The notes beneath the pieces are model-generated. The model searched no databases. It saw only the letters and a list, made by a program, of their open reading frames with translations, and was not told the origin of the DNA. The position numbers and the translations under genes were made by a program. From NCBI GenBank assembly GCA_021811525.1, contig JAJZOK010000101.1, forward strand, positions 1-7,941: a stretch of 7,941 nt of DNA, given 5' to 3'. The stretch is from Thermoplasmata archaeon. Its GTDB lineage: Archaea > Thermoplasmatota > Thermoplasmata > Thermoplasmatales > Thermoplasmataceae. Shown piece after piece: positions 1-6,403 of this stretch (positions are counted from its first letter, which is position 1; the number at the start of each line of letters is the position of its first letter).

Positions 1-31
1 TCAGATTATAGGGCGCAACTCATTTCATGAC

Positions 32-46
32 TTATTAAAAGCAAAT
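32..46 (-). promoter_or_regulatory. Weak TATA-like element pointing left
   Basis: Read on the minus strand this is TTTGCTTTTAATAAG, a run resembling an archaeal BRE/TATA element. A transcription start about 25 bases downstream would fall near position 10, so it could serve a gene that begins at or beyond the left edge. The match is loose in an AT-rich background and no gene is visible to confirm it. Confidence 0.2.
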
Positions 47-90
47 TATTGAATGAAAAAGCTTTGGTATAATTAGAAATGTGTTTTCAG

Positions 91-105
91 AAAAATGGAA
101 AATTT
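91..105 (-). terminator. Possible T-tract terminator after lsm
   Basis: On the minus strand, about 25 to 35 bases beyond the lsm stop codon, two short T-runs occur (AATTTTCC and then ATTTTTC). Archaeal RNA polymerase can stop at T-rich tracts without a hairpin, so these may end the csl4-lsm transcript. No stem-loop is seen. The runs are short, so this rests mainly on position. Confidence 0.3.
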
Positions 106-127
106 AGGACTAAACTATCAGTCCGGT

Positions 128-343
128 CTACTTTGGAGAAATCCTGACAACGTTGCTTCCCCTTATGATAACAGTCCCAAGTTTCCTGTTGAGGTCTTCA
201 GAATTTTCCTCAACTTCATCAAGAACCATGTTCATGTATTCATCGTAACCGGCGAGTGTCCCCTCCAGTACTCTGTTATCCTTAAGCAGCAATGCAACTT
301 TCTTGTTCAGGTTTTCTTCCAACATTTTCATAGGCATTATCAT
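128..343 (-). CDS. lsm: Archaeal Sm-like RNA-binding protein (LSm/SmAP)
   Basis: This is a 71-residue protein of the usual size for archaeal Sm proteins, which form ring-shaped heptamers or hexamers that bind U-rich RNA and act in RNA processing and turnover. The Sm1 motif spans about residues 13-45 (KKVALLLKDNRVLEGTL, then GYDEYMNMVL) and the Sm2 motif about residues 55-69 (LGTVIIRGSNVVRI). The RNA-contact positions D34-N38 of Sm1 and R61-G62 of Sm2 are present. A GTG at 352 would add three residues. The ATG at 343 is preferred because AGGTG (354-350) sits six bases before it. The gene follows the 53-residue coiled-coil gene by 11 bases and lies in the same transcription unit as csl4, which links it to RNA decay. 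The family call is secure; the start is likely. Confidence 0.93.
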   Translation of the reverse strand: MIMPMKMLEENLNKKVALLLKDNRVLEGTLAGYDEYMNMVLDEVEENSEDLNRKLGTVIIRGSNVVRISPK

Positions 344-349
344 ATATCG

Positions 350-354
350 CACCT
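350..354 (-). promoter_or_regulatory. Shine-Dalgarno site that decides the lsm start
   Basis: AGGTG on the minus strand lies six bases upstream of the ATG at 343. It overlaps the alternative GTG codon at 352, which argues that this GTG is part of the ribosome binding site and not the start. Confidence 0.65.
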
Positions 355-516
355 TTAGTTGTATTCGTCTTCGTCTAGTCCTTCTTCTCTGCTCATTATG
401 ACCTGAATGAGGCCCTTGAGGACTTCCTTGACATCCTCAAGTTCTTTCCTCATGGTCACCACTTCATTTGAAAGTTTTTCAACGTCATTTACCTTGTTTG
501 AAACTCCGCCTTTCAT
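355..516 (-). CDS. Small coiled-coil protein between csl4 and lsm
   Basis: This 53-residue protein was not matched to any named family. Its start ATG (516-514) overlaps the TGA of csl4 as ATGA, and GGAGGAT (528-522) lies five bases upstream, so it has its own strong ribosome binding site inside csl4. Residues 12-40 show an unbroken 3/4 hydrophobic heptad pattern: V12, L15, V19, M22, L26, V29, L33, L36 and I40. The positions between are mostly charged (MRKELEDVKEVLK). This predicts a parallel coiled coil of about four heptads, followed by an acidic tail (EEGLDEDEYN). It has no cysteines, no membrane segment and no RNA-binding motif. Position between an exosome subunit and an Sm protein suggests an oligomerising partner or adaptor in RNA turnover; that is inference. 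The gene itself is well supported by the overlap, the ribosome binding site and the heptads. Confidence 0.75.
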   Translation of the reverse strand: MKGGVSNKVNDVEKLSNEVVTMRKELEDVKEVLKGLIQVIMSREEGLDEDEYN

Positions 517-1100
517 GCCATATCCTCCATGATATTTATCATTCCGTAGTCCTCTGCGACCTTTCTGATCTCCGACCGCTCACAATTATCGCAGTATAGT
601 GTGGCATTCTTCTTTACCATGGGCAGCCTGCATTTAGTGCACAGCGTTCTGAGCACCCCAAGGTTCTTCCCGAATATCCCAAGGTCGAGTCCCCTGTCGC
701 CAATCCGCAGGATTTTGGCTCTGATCAGATCTCCAATGTGCATGCTGGGCTCGTTGTTTCTCCCATATTGTGAGGACATGCCTATGCTACCGTCAGCAAC
801 GTATTCAACCAGTCCAAGCTGCCGGTCAAAAACTGCTCCAACTTTAACGTTTGCTCTTCTCTGGTCCATTTTGGTTATCTGACCATAAACGATCTGTCCA
901 CTGTGGAGGGTGATTTTCTTCTTAGGGGTCTGTACCGAGACGGTCAGGCCCTTGTCGTCTTTCCTAAGTAAACCATAAGCTAAGGCTACGACATCTCCAT
1001 TTTCTTCCATGGTATTCTTGCCAGGGACGTATTCTTCTGCTGTTGCAATTACATCACCGGGCAAAACAATCTTTTCTTTTTCGTTCTGTGTATCCTGCAT
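513..1100 (-). CDS. csl4: Exosome complex RNA-binding subunit Csl4
   Basis: Csl4 is one of the S1-domain cap subunits of the archaeal RNA exosome, which degrades and tails RNA from the 3' end. It helps recruit RNA and DnaG to the Rrp41/Rrp42 ring. The 195-residue product begins with the typical N-terminal domain (VLPGDVIATAEEYVPG), followed by a central S1 RNA-binding domain (starting near HSGQIVYGQI, about residues 66-138). It ends in a zinc ribbon with CTKC and CDNC pairs near residues 154-157 and 170-173. The reading frame stays open to a TTG at 1145, which would add 15 residues (MSLKAVVHLSDKLIN). The ATG at 1100 is preferred because it puts the conserved VLPGD near the N-terminus, as in relatives, though neither start has a clear ribosome binding site. 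Its stop overlaps the start of the 53-residue gene. It is transcribed divergently from arcS. Confidence 0.94.
   Translation of the reverse strand: MQDTQNEKEKIVLPGDVIATAEEYVPGKNTMEENGDVVALAYGLLRKDDKGLTVSVQTPKKKITLHSGQIVYGQITKMDQRRANVKVGAVFDRQLGLVEYVADGSIGMSSQYGRNNEPSMHIGDLIRAKILRIGDRGLDLGIFGKNLGVLRTLCTKCRLPMVKKNATLYCDNCERSEIRKVAEDYGMINIMEDMA
522..528 (-). promoter_or_regulatory. Shine-Dalgarno site for the 53-residue gene
   Basis: GGAGGAT on the minus strand lies inside the last codons of csl4, five bases before the ATG at 516. It is an almost ideal anti-16S match and supports translation of the small coiled-coil protein, beyond simple read-through coupling at the ATGA overlap. Confidence 0.7.
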
Positions 1101-1148
1101 GTTAATCAGCTTGTCAGATAAATGAACCACTGCTTTCAGACTCAACAG

Positions 1149-1253
1149 TTAATTGTATCTAATTAACCTTTCCCCGCTGATTTTACGGGCTTCTTCAATA
1201 TACTGTCCAACAGCGGATATGTGATTCAGAGCTTTGATGTATTCCAGATCCAT
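1149..1253 (-). CDS. Possible 34-residue leader ORF upstream of csl4
   Basis: An ATG-started frame on the minus strand encodes 34 residues, beginning MDLEYIKALNHISAVG and ending GERLIRYN before a TAA. It lies in the csl4 leader, stopping about 48 bases before the preferred csl4 start. The middle could form an amphipathic helix (QYIEEARKISGERL). There is no convincing ribosome binding site, no family match, and the length is close to chance. It might be a true micro-protein, a regulatory leader peptide, or noise. If real, it would place the csl4 operon promoter only some tens of bases from that of arcS. Confidence 0.25.
   Translation of the reverse strand: MDLEYIKALNHISAVGQYIEEARKISGERLIRYN
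1158..1174 (-). promoter_or_regulatory. Candidate csl4 promoter (weak)
   Basis: The minus strand here reads GGGGAAAGGTTAATTAGA, a purine-rich stretch followed by an AT-rich box, which loosely fits BRE plus TATA. Initiation about 25 bases downstream, near 1136, would give csl4 a leader of roughly 36 bases before the ATG at 1100. The element overlaps the end of the possible 34-residue ORF, so the two interpretations compete. It rests on composition and spacing only. Confidence 0.22.
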
Positions 1254-1264
1254 TTTTCAGCAAT

Positions 1265-1285
1265 TGAATTTAGGTAGTAGGTGAT
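1265..1285 (+). promoter_or_regulatory. arcS upstream region with GGTGAT
   Basis: AGGTGAT (1279-1285) matches the 16S 3' end perfectly but lies 12 bases before the arcS ATG, further than usual. A weak AT-rich box, TGAATTTAGG (1265-1274), sits about 29 bases before the ATG and would permit leaderless initiation instead. TAGG occurs three times between 1271 and 1289. The sequence does not decide which signal is used. Confidence 0.3.
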
Positions 1286-1297
1286 TAGGAAACATTC

Positions 1298-2875
1298 ATG
1301 ATCATAGATGAAGCCTTCTTTGGTTTTGCAAGAACTGGTTCAATCGAAGGAAAAATGCTGTATCCATGCATCCTTGACACAACTATCGGTGAACAGGTCA
1401 GGAGAACCGATGGAATCATAGAAGTTCTTGGGCAGTTGGGAAGGCCTGCAACTGAAACGAAAAATACAGAGGTCGCAGCACTCATGCAAAATGAAGAATG
1501 GCTAACTGAAGATATAGTGATAATACCTGATGGAGCCCAACTCATTCAGAGGCCAAGAAGGCTAGTTGAAAAGGTGTCAGAGATACGCAGCAAATACGGG
1601 ATGAGTAAGCTCATCTACCTTCAGGGAGTCGCAGATCCTTATCTAATTCCAATTCTAGTTTATGCCGGGGTCTCATTGTTTGATGACAGCACCTTGAGGA
1701 TGGAGGCCAACATGGGCTATAAATTCACTATTTTTGGCAGGTTGAAGGCAACTGATCATGCCTCTGAACAAAACATTACTTTTGTCAGGGAAATCCTTGC
1801 TGTTCTCTCCCAGAGCATAAAATCCGGAACACTTAGGGAGCTGGTCGAAAAATATCAGATCTCTTCCAAGGCCATGGAAATCCTGCGGTTACTGGACAAT
1901 GACATTAAAAGGGAAGGGGAGCACTTCTTTCCCAGAAGAACTCCATACATAAAAGCAAACTCGCTTGAATCCCTGAGGAGACCAGATTTGGCCAGGTACA
2001 GGGATTACATCTCAAATGATTACAGGAAACCTGAAAGCAGGAGAGTCGCAGTCCTTATGCCATGCTCCGCAAGGAAGCCCTATTCCAGTTCCAAATCCCA
2101 CAAAAGAATAATCGAGGCTCTTGGAGGGATGAGAAACCAGGTGCACGAACTCATAATAACCTCACCGGTGGGGCTGGTCCCAAGGGATATCGAACAGACA
2201 TATCCTGCTTCATACTATGATATCCCAGTAATAGGGGAATGGTATGAGGATGAGAAACTGATGATCAACAACGTAATCGAGGCTTTTTTCAGAAACAATT
2301 CTTACGAAAGGGCAATTGCGTTTGTAGATGATGATCTGGAATTCATCATGGGCCACCTACCGGCGAATTCAATACTGGTGAAATGGGATCGGAGCGATTC
2401 CTCGCTTGCCAGGCTGAAGGATACAGTTGCAACAGTGTTGGCAGAGCATCCACCTCAAGGGAGATACAACCAGAAGATGGAGAGATTCACCAAAATTGCT
2501 GAATACCAGTTTGGAAGCTGGATATCAAAGTACATGTCAGGATGCAAGATAGTGAAGAATTACAATAGCGAGATGCTGGTGAAAGAAGGCAAACCCGTCC
2601 TGGTATTCAATGAAATGCTTGGGAAATTTACCATCAACAAGCAGTCCGCACCGTGGTTCCTTGAGAATGGCAAGTTCCTTGTGGAGATTGACAATTTCAA
2701 GCCCACTGCAAACATCTATGCTGTGGGGGTGCTCAATGCAAGTGATGATGTGAGGCAGGAAGACGAAGTGGTATTGCACCACGCCGGAGAATTGAAGGGT
2801 GTGGGGATAGCGAAAATGCCTGCCAGGGCAATGGTTGATCTCAAAAAAGGTGTAGCCGTCAAGGTGCGCAACTGA
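1298..2875 (+). CDS. arcS: Archaeosine synthase ArcS (tRNA preQ0 lysine transferase)
   Basis: ArcS acts after TgtA has placed preQ0 at position 15 in the tRNA D-loop. It adds lysine to the nitrile, and the radical-SAM partner RaSEA then releases archaeosine. The 525-residue protein has a shortened TGT-like barrel at about residues 1-200 (opening FFGFARTGSIEGKMLYP). The ArcS core follows, with the diagnostic PC-x3-KPY-x2-S-x2-H motif at residues 255-268 (PCSARKPYSSSKSH) intact, and then a C-terminal PUA domain at about residues 442-525 ending KKGVAVKVRN. This motif separates ArcS from the base-exchanging TgtA. The ATG at 1298 is the first in frame after an in-frame TAG at 1286. The gene stands alone on the plus strand, divergent from csl4, with a T-rich stretch after its stop. 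RaSEA and TgtA are not in this window. Confidence 0.94.
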   Translation: MIIDEAFFGFARTGSIEGKMLYPCILDTTIGEQVRRTDGIIEVLGQLGRPATETKNTEVAALMQNEEWLTEDIVIIPDGAQLIQRPRRLVEKVSEIRSKYGMSKLIYLQGVADPYLIPILVYAGVSLFDDSTLRMEANMGYKFTIFGRLKATDHASEQNITFVREILAVLSQSIKSGTLRELVEKYQISSKAMEILRLLDNDIKREGEHFFPRRTPYIKANSLESLRRPDLARYRDYISNDYRKPESRRVAVLMPCSARKPYSSSKSHKRIIEALGGMRNQVHELIITSPVGLVPRDIEQTYPASYYDIPVIGEWYEDEKLMINNVIEAFFRNNSYERAIAFVDDDLEFIMGHLPANSILVKWDRSDSSLARLKDTVATVLAEHPPQGRYNQKMERFTKIAEYQFGSWISKYMSGCKIVKNYNSEMLVKEGKPVLVFNEMLGKFTINKQSAPWFLENGKFLVEIDNFKPTANIYAVGVLNASDDVRQEDEVVLHHAGELKGVGIAKMPARAMVDLKKGVAVKVRN

Positions 2876-2878
2876 CCC

Positions 2879-2887
2879 TTATTTTTA
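2879..2887 (+). terminator. T-rich terminator after arcS
   Basis: TTATTTTTA begins four bases after the arcS stop codon. It fits the T-tract termination used by archaeal RNA polymerase, and it separates arcS from the next gene, which has its own promoter-like box. No hairpin is seen. Confidence 0.45.
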
Positions 2888-2894
2888 GCGCTCC

Positions 2895-2938
2895 AAACAA
2901 TTATTGACATTAGAAACTAATAAATAATACAATTGTTT
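2895..2938 (+). promoter_or_regulatory. Promoter of the surface-protein/MoxR operon, flanked by inverted repeats
   Basis: ACTAATAAATAATA (2916-2929) is a good archaeal TATA-like box. Its centre lies about 26 to 28 bases before the GTG at 2950, the spacing expected for a transcript that starts at or near the start codon. There is no Shine-Dalgarno site before that GTG. The box is bracketed by AAACAATT (2895-2902) and its exact reverse complement AATTGTTT (2931-2938). Each arm sits within a small palindrome, CAATTATTG (2898-2906) and ACAATTGT (2929-2936). These could be binding sites for a dimeric repressor or activator, but AT-rich sequence makes such repeats easier to find by chance. Confidence 0.5.
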
Positions 2939-2949
2939 CAATAGCTACA

Positions 2950-5826
2950 GTGTCTCCAAAAAATATAGCCCTTCTCGTTGTGGGAATGGTGCTTATATCC
3001 AGTGTATTCTTCATATTTCATGTATCATACCCATCAAATCCTGCTACTATAAAGATTAATCATGTTCCCAAGAACATAAAGCCCCCAACCTACCAGATCT
3101 TCCAGAATCAGACATTCAACCAGCCTGGACTAGGTTTCAACCAGACGTCATTCACCCCATCAGGGAACACAACGCTGACCCTTCAGGGATATGTGTACAA
3201 TGCTTCCAGCCCCAGTGGTAAACAACCGGTTGCCAATAAGGTCCTCGGAATTGCAGTAATGCAGGCTCTTACCCTTGTGAGAACTAATTCTCAGGGCTTT
3301 TACCAGATCCAGATTCTAGCCTCTGGCCAGGGAACTTTCGCCTTCAAGGTTTTCCAGTACAGCACTGCCTACAAGACGCTTTACATAGGGCAAGGGCTGA
3401 CGGTCCTCTACCAGAATGTTTCACTGACGCCTCAGGCAAAGTATTCCGTATCAGGGTTGACCCAATCCTTGGGAAAGCCAATACCGGGAGTATCGCTTAC
3501 ATTCATCAATTTCTGGGGCAATTACTATGACTCTTCAAGCAACTCAGGCTCATACACTGTGAACATGGTCAATGGCCCTTACACAATAAAGGCTGTTAAA
3601 TCAGGATTTGATCCTGTCCCTGACCCATCTACTGTCAATGTTTCCAATGCTCCCATTTCTAAATATAACCTAAACCTCAATTCAACTAATAATTCAGCAT
3701 TCTACATGAATGGATATATCTTCAATAAAATCGGGGACAGAATCTCTAGTGCTGATGTATTCGACGGTGCACCTGTTGTGGCCAATGGCTCTAATCTTTC
3801 CAGTGCTACTGGTTTCTATAACATATCAGTGGCATTCGGCATAAATTCCATTAATATAGATGCAGCAGGCTACACGCTTTATACACAGAATGTGCAAATA
3901 TATCACAACACCACAAATGAGAATTTTACATTAGATGCCCTTGATCCATTCAGCTCCAGTACCGGACAGACCGGCATCACAATTGGGGAGCCAAGAGGGC
4001 TGGGCAACCAGATTTCAAAAGTGAATTACGGAAATCCCAGTTACATAACAATATCCGGGCAGGTAATTTCCACCCAGACAGGCATGCCTGTACCAAATAC
4101 GGACTTCACACTTTACACGAGCGTCAACGGTACATATTTTGATGATATTATTGCAACCAACTCAAGTGGTTACTATAAGGTGAATGTTCTATTCACAGGC
4201 GATTATCACGTAAATGTTACTTCGGCTCAGTTCTATGACACATGGCTTAACGAGAGCAGCCTAACAAAATCAATAGACGGCCAGAATATTTATGTTACGA
4301 CCTCACCGAACCAGGTATACCATCTCAGCGGTGGTGTTCTTAACGGAATAACCAACAGCTCCCTTGCAAATGCTACTATTACTGTCTATTCCAACAATGG
4401 AGGAGTGCTGACAACCGTTCAGACTAATGCAACTGGCCAGTTCAACATCAGCCTGCTTGGTGGAACTTATAATATAAGTATTTCAAAGCCAGGTTTTGGA
4501 ACTTCAAATACAACAGTTAAAATAACAGGAAACCAGACTTTGCCTCCCACACCAATCACCCCAACTACTTCCATTTCGACGGGGTCCAGCCAATGGACTT
4601 CACAATCAGGTTCGGGCCTGCCAGGTGTCAATGGCACATCGATTTCAAACCAGCTGAACAGCACCCAGAATTCAACTGGCATCTCTCCAGGCACCAATTC
4701 ATCCACTCCAGTCAGCCTGTTGGTCAGGATGATGAACAATGTTACTAAGACATCGCCCGTCGGCAATACATCTTATGAGATGTTCATCAAGGTAAACGGC
4801 ATTACTCTGAAGGTAACAGGAATCACCGATTCAACCGGTTACTCGTACCTGAATCTCAGTTATGGCGGCTCATATATCCTGCTGCCTGAAATGGTGGACT
4901 ACAGTGGAATTGCCACACTGGTCAACACATCTCAGTACCAGGGAACAGGCCAGGTTCTTGTTCTCTACCTGAATCCCCTGCCTGTTTACAACCTCACATT
5001 GAACCTGTCAAACCCACTTTCGGGGTATTACAATGCAAACGTTCCTTCAAGTGGGTTGAAAGTGACAGGCCTAAGTCTGCCAGTTTCATACAACAGCACC
5101 AACCCAGGAACGAATTACACCGTGTTCTACTATATCCTGCCCAATGGCTCGTATGACTTCACCTATTCTGATGCTCACTATGTGACGCACAATTTCAGTT
5201 CGTCCTTGAATGGAACCGGAAAGGTACAAAACGAGAAGCTTAACCCATACGTCCTGAAACTTTCCTGGGATACAAATGCCTCATGGACATACGATCTTTC
5301 CGGGCCTGGGATTTCGATTGTTAATGGAGTTGGTGCCCTTGGAATTTCAAGCAATTATACCGCCCTTGAACAGGGGCCATACAGTTTCAGTGCCTATCTC
5401 GGCAGCAATCTGGTCAACTATACAACATTCTCACTGAGCTCATCAGCGCCAAACTCCTCCTTGGCATTCAACGCCAAATACAACAGTGAAGTGTTGAAAA
5501 ACGTCCCGGTAAACGTAAGCTTCCCTGCACTGGTCTTGAAACTCAAGGCAAACCTCACCAGCAGCCAGTCAAAACTCACTGAATACATATCAAATATAGC
5601 CATTAACGTGAACGTTCCGTCTAATGCCACACTATTGATTGGGAACAGTGGCACTGTTTACAATCCCACCAATAATGTGTTCAAAATATCGAATTATTTC
5701 GTGCTGGGACCAAGCGGGCAAACTACCTTATCAATCACGGCCGATATTTCATCGAGTGAACTTACGCAGGTAGCGTCAGGAGTCAACTTAACAATAACAT
5801 ATTACACAACTAGCTTAACGGGGTGA
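2950..5826 (+). CDS. Giant N-glycosylation-rich surface protein with repeated beta modules
   Basis: This 958-residue protein is probably exported and held by an N-terminal hydrophobic segment (about residues 5-25, NIALLVVGMVLISSVFFIFH) behind K4. No lipobox or C-terminal membrane segment is seen. About six modules resemble the carboxypeptidase-regulatory-like beta-sandwich, each with a core such as TNSQGFYQIQ, SATGFYNISV, TNSSGYYKVNV, TNATGQFNISL or TDSTGYSYLNL followed by a G-x-Y/F strand. They lie at about 76-160, 164-244, 250-330, 364-450, 456-525 and 587-680. A Ser/Thr/Asn/Gly-rich linker (about 530-588) interrupts the series. The C-terminal part (about 855-950) looks like another sandwich, weakly like DUF11. 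There are 47 N-x-S/T sequons and no cysteine. No enzyme motif is seen. The GTG at 2950 keeps K4 before the membrane segment; the next ATG (2986) would cut into it. It is the first gene of the MoxR operon. Confidence 0.85.
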   Translation: MSPKNIALLVVGMVLISSVFFIFHVSYPSNPATIKINHVPKNIKPPTYQIFQNQTFNQPGLGFNQTSFTPSGNTTLTLQGYVYNASSPSGKQPVANKVLGIAVMQALTLVRTNSQGFYQIQILASGQGTFAFKVFQYSTAYKTLYIGQGLTVLYQNVSLTPQAKYSVSGLTQSLGKPIPGVSLTFINFWGNYYDSSSNSGSYTVNMVNGPYTIKAVKSGFDPVPDPSTVNVSNAPISKYNLNLNSTNNSAFYMNGYIFNKIGDRISSADVFDGAPVVANGSNLSSATGFYNISVAFGINSINIDAAGYTLYTQNVQIYHNTTNENFTLDALDPFSSSTGQTGITIGEPRGLGNQISKVNYGNPSYITISGQVISTQTGMPVPNTDFTLYTSVNGTYFDDIIATNSSGYYKVNVLFTGDYHVNVTSAQFYDTWLNESSLTKSIDGQNIYVTTSPNQVYHLSGGVLNGITNSSLANATITVYSNNGGVLTTVQTNATGQFNISLLGGTYNISISKPGFGTSNTTVKITGNQTLPPTPITPTTSISTGSSQWTSQSGSGLPGVNGTSISNQLNSTQNSTGISPGTNSSTPVSLLVRMMNNVTKTSPVGNTSYEMFIKVNGITLKVTGITDSTGYSYLNLSYGGSYILLPEMVDYSGIATLVNTSQYQGTGQVLVLYLNPLPVYNLTLNLSNPLSGYYNANVPSSGLKVTGLSLPVSYNSTNPGTNYTVFYYILPNGSYDFTYSDAHYVTHNFSSSLNGTGKVQNEKLNPYVLKLSWDTNASWTYDLSGPGISIVNGVGALGISSNYTALEQGPYSFSAYLGSNLVNYTTFSLSSSAPNSSLAFNAKYNSEVLKNVPVNVSFPALVLKLKANLTSSQSKLTEYISNIAINVNVPSNATLLIGNSGTVYNPTNNVFKISNYFVLGPSGQTTLSITADISSSELTQVASGVNLTITYYTTSLTG

Positions 5827-5827
5827 T
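5820..5827 (+). promoter_or_regulatory. Shine-Dalgarno site overlapping the surface-protein stop
   Basis: GGGGTGAT includes the TGA stop of the surface protein and lies six bases before the GTG at 5834. Ribosomes ending the large protein are thus placed on the binding site of the next gene. This supports the GTG start and suggests translational coupling. Confidence 0.65.
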
Positions 5828-5833
5828 ATTGCA

Positions 5834-6403
5834 GTGGCATTATTTGCAAACAATACAAAAAAAGTGAAGGCGAAAAGGTCCAAGGAGCCGAAGGCAGTAA
5901 AGAGGAGAAGCAGATTCAGCAACGAGGGTGTGGAAACAGTCGTTGAAGTGAAGACTGTAGGAGACATTCCTCCAGTTCTAGAGGCCAGGAAGCAGATAGG
6001 GGAAAGTAATCTAAACAAGGCTGCCCAGACATTGTTCAGGGCTGCCCGAGATGATTACGCCAGATATTTCAAGACCGGAAATTCCAACAATGACGGGAAC
6101 AGGCATTTCTTCATAAATGAGCTTGGAAGTCTTAAGGTGAAGGTTCCAGAAGTGGGGTACGTTGACAGTTCCACCATTCTTGAGGCAATGGAGAGGGTAA
6201 ATCCAGACAATGAAAACCTGGCCTCCAGGGTCAATGCATTGAAAAAACTCACTTCGTTCTATCTGAATTATTACGAAAAGGCAAGATATTCCAGTGATTA
6301 TGATTTTGATGGGGAGGAGCTAGTGTCAAGGTTCTCTGAGATTTACAATTATATGGACATAATGCAACTATACTTCGCAAGGCACGACGAAGGGATCAGG
6401 TAA
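5834..6403 (+). CDS. Soluble DUF4129-like helical protein
   Basis: This 189-residue protein has no signal peptide or membrane segment. Residues 9-27 form a strongly basic tail (KKVKAKRSKEPKAVKRRSR). Residues 55-185 look all-helical. The segment NKAAQTLFRAARDDYARYF (61-79), and later FYLNYYEKARYSSDYDFDG (142-160) followed by EELVSRFSEIYNYMD, recall the cytoplasmic DUF4129 domain of MoxR-operon proteins, where a helix, an 'Y-E-x-A-R-Y' turn and a final helix close the domain. In the usual partners that domain is attached to a multi-pass or transglutaminase membrane protein; here it stands alone. The resemblance is from memory and not a search result. It starts at a GTG seven bases after the surface-protein stop and its TAA overlaps the next ATG. 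The basic tail could bind the membrane, acidic partners or nucleic acid. The gene is well supported; the family is tentative. Confidence 0.83.
   Translation: MALFANNTKKVKAKRSKEPKAVKRRSRFSNEGVETVVEVKTVGDIPPVLEARKQIGESNLNKAAQTLFRAARDDYARYFKTGNSNNDGNRHFFINELGSLKVKVPEVGYVDSSTILEAMERVNPDNENLASRVNALKKLTSFYLNYYEKARYSSDYDFDGEELVSRFSEIYNYMDIMQLYFARHDEGIR

Larger units (their letters stand above)
1..127. other. Gene-free left edge
   Basis: This AT-rich stretch contains no credible coding region on either strand. It lies downstream of lsm on the minus strand and holds two short minus-strand T-tracts and one TATA-like element, listed separately. The first 20 bases are a little richer in G and C and could be the edge of another gene, but too little is visible to name it. 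Confidence 0.6.

Noticed and set aside
1..20. Possible edge of a tRNA gene
   Set aside because: The bases suggested an acceptor stem or T-arm, but the conserved T-loop A and D-stem pattern do not fit in either orientation and the rest is outside the window.
95..358. Open frame of 87 residues on the plus strand
   Set aside because: It lies opposite lsm, whose Sm motifs are unmistakable, and its translation has no family features.
1298..2875. Annotation as the base-exchanging TgtA transglycosylase
   Set aside because: The TGT-like region is shortened and the ArcS-specific PC-x3-KPY-x2-S-x2-H motif is present at residues 255-268.
4467..4766. 99-residue minus-strand frame inside the surface-protein gene
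   Set aside because: It is antisense to the Ser/Thr-rich linker. Low-complexity coding sequence easily leaves the opposite strand open, and no start signal or motif is seen.
2950..5826. Annotation as the main S-layer protein
   Set aside because: There is no C-terminal anchor and no recognisable S-layer domain, and the module make-up fits a stalk or adhesin equally well.
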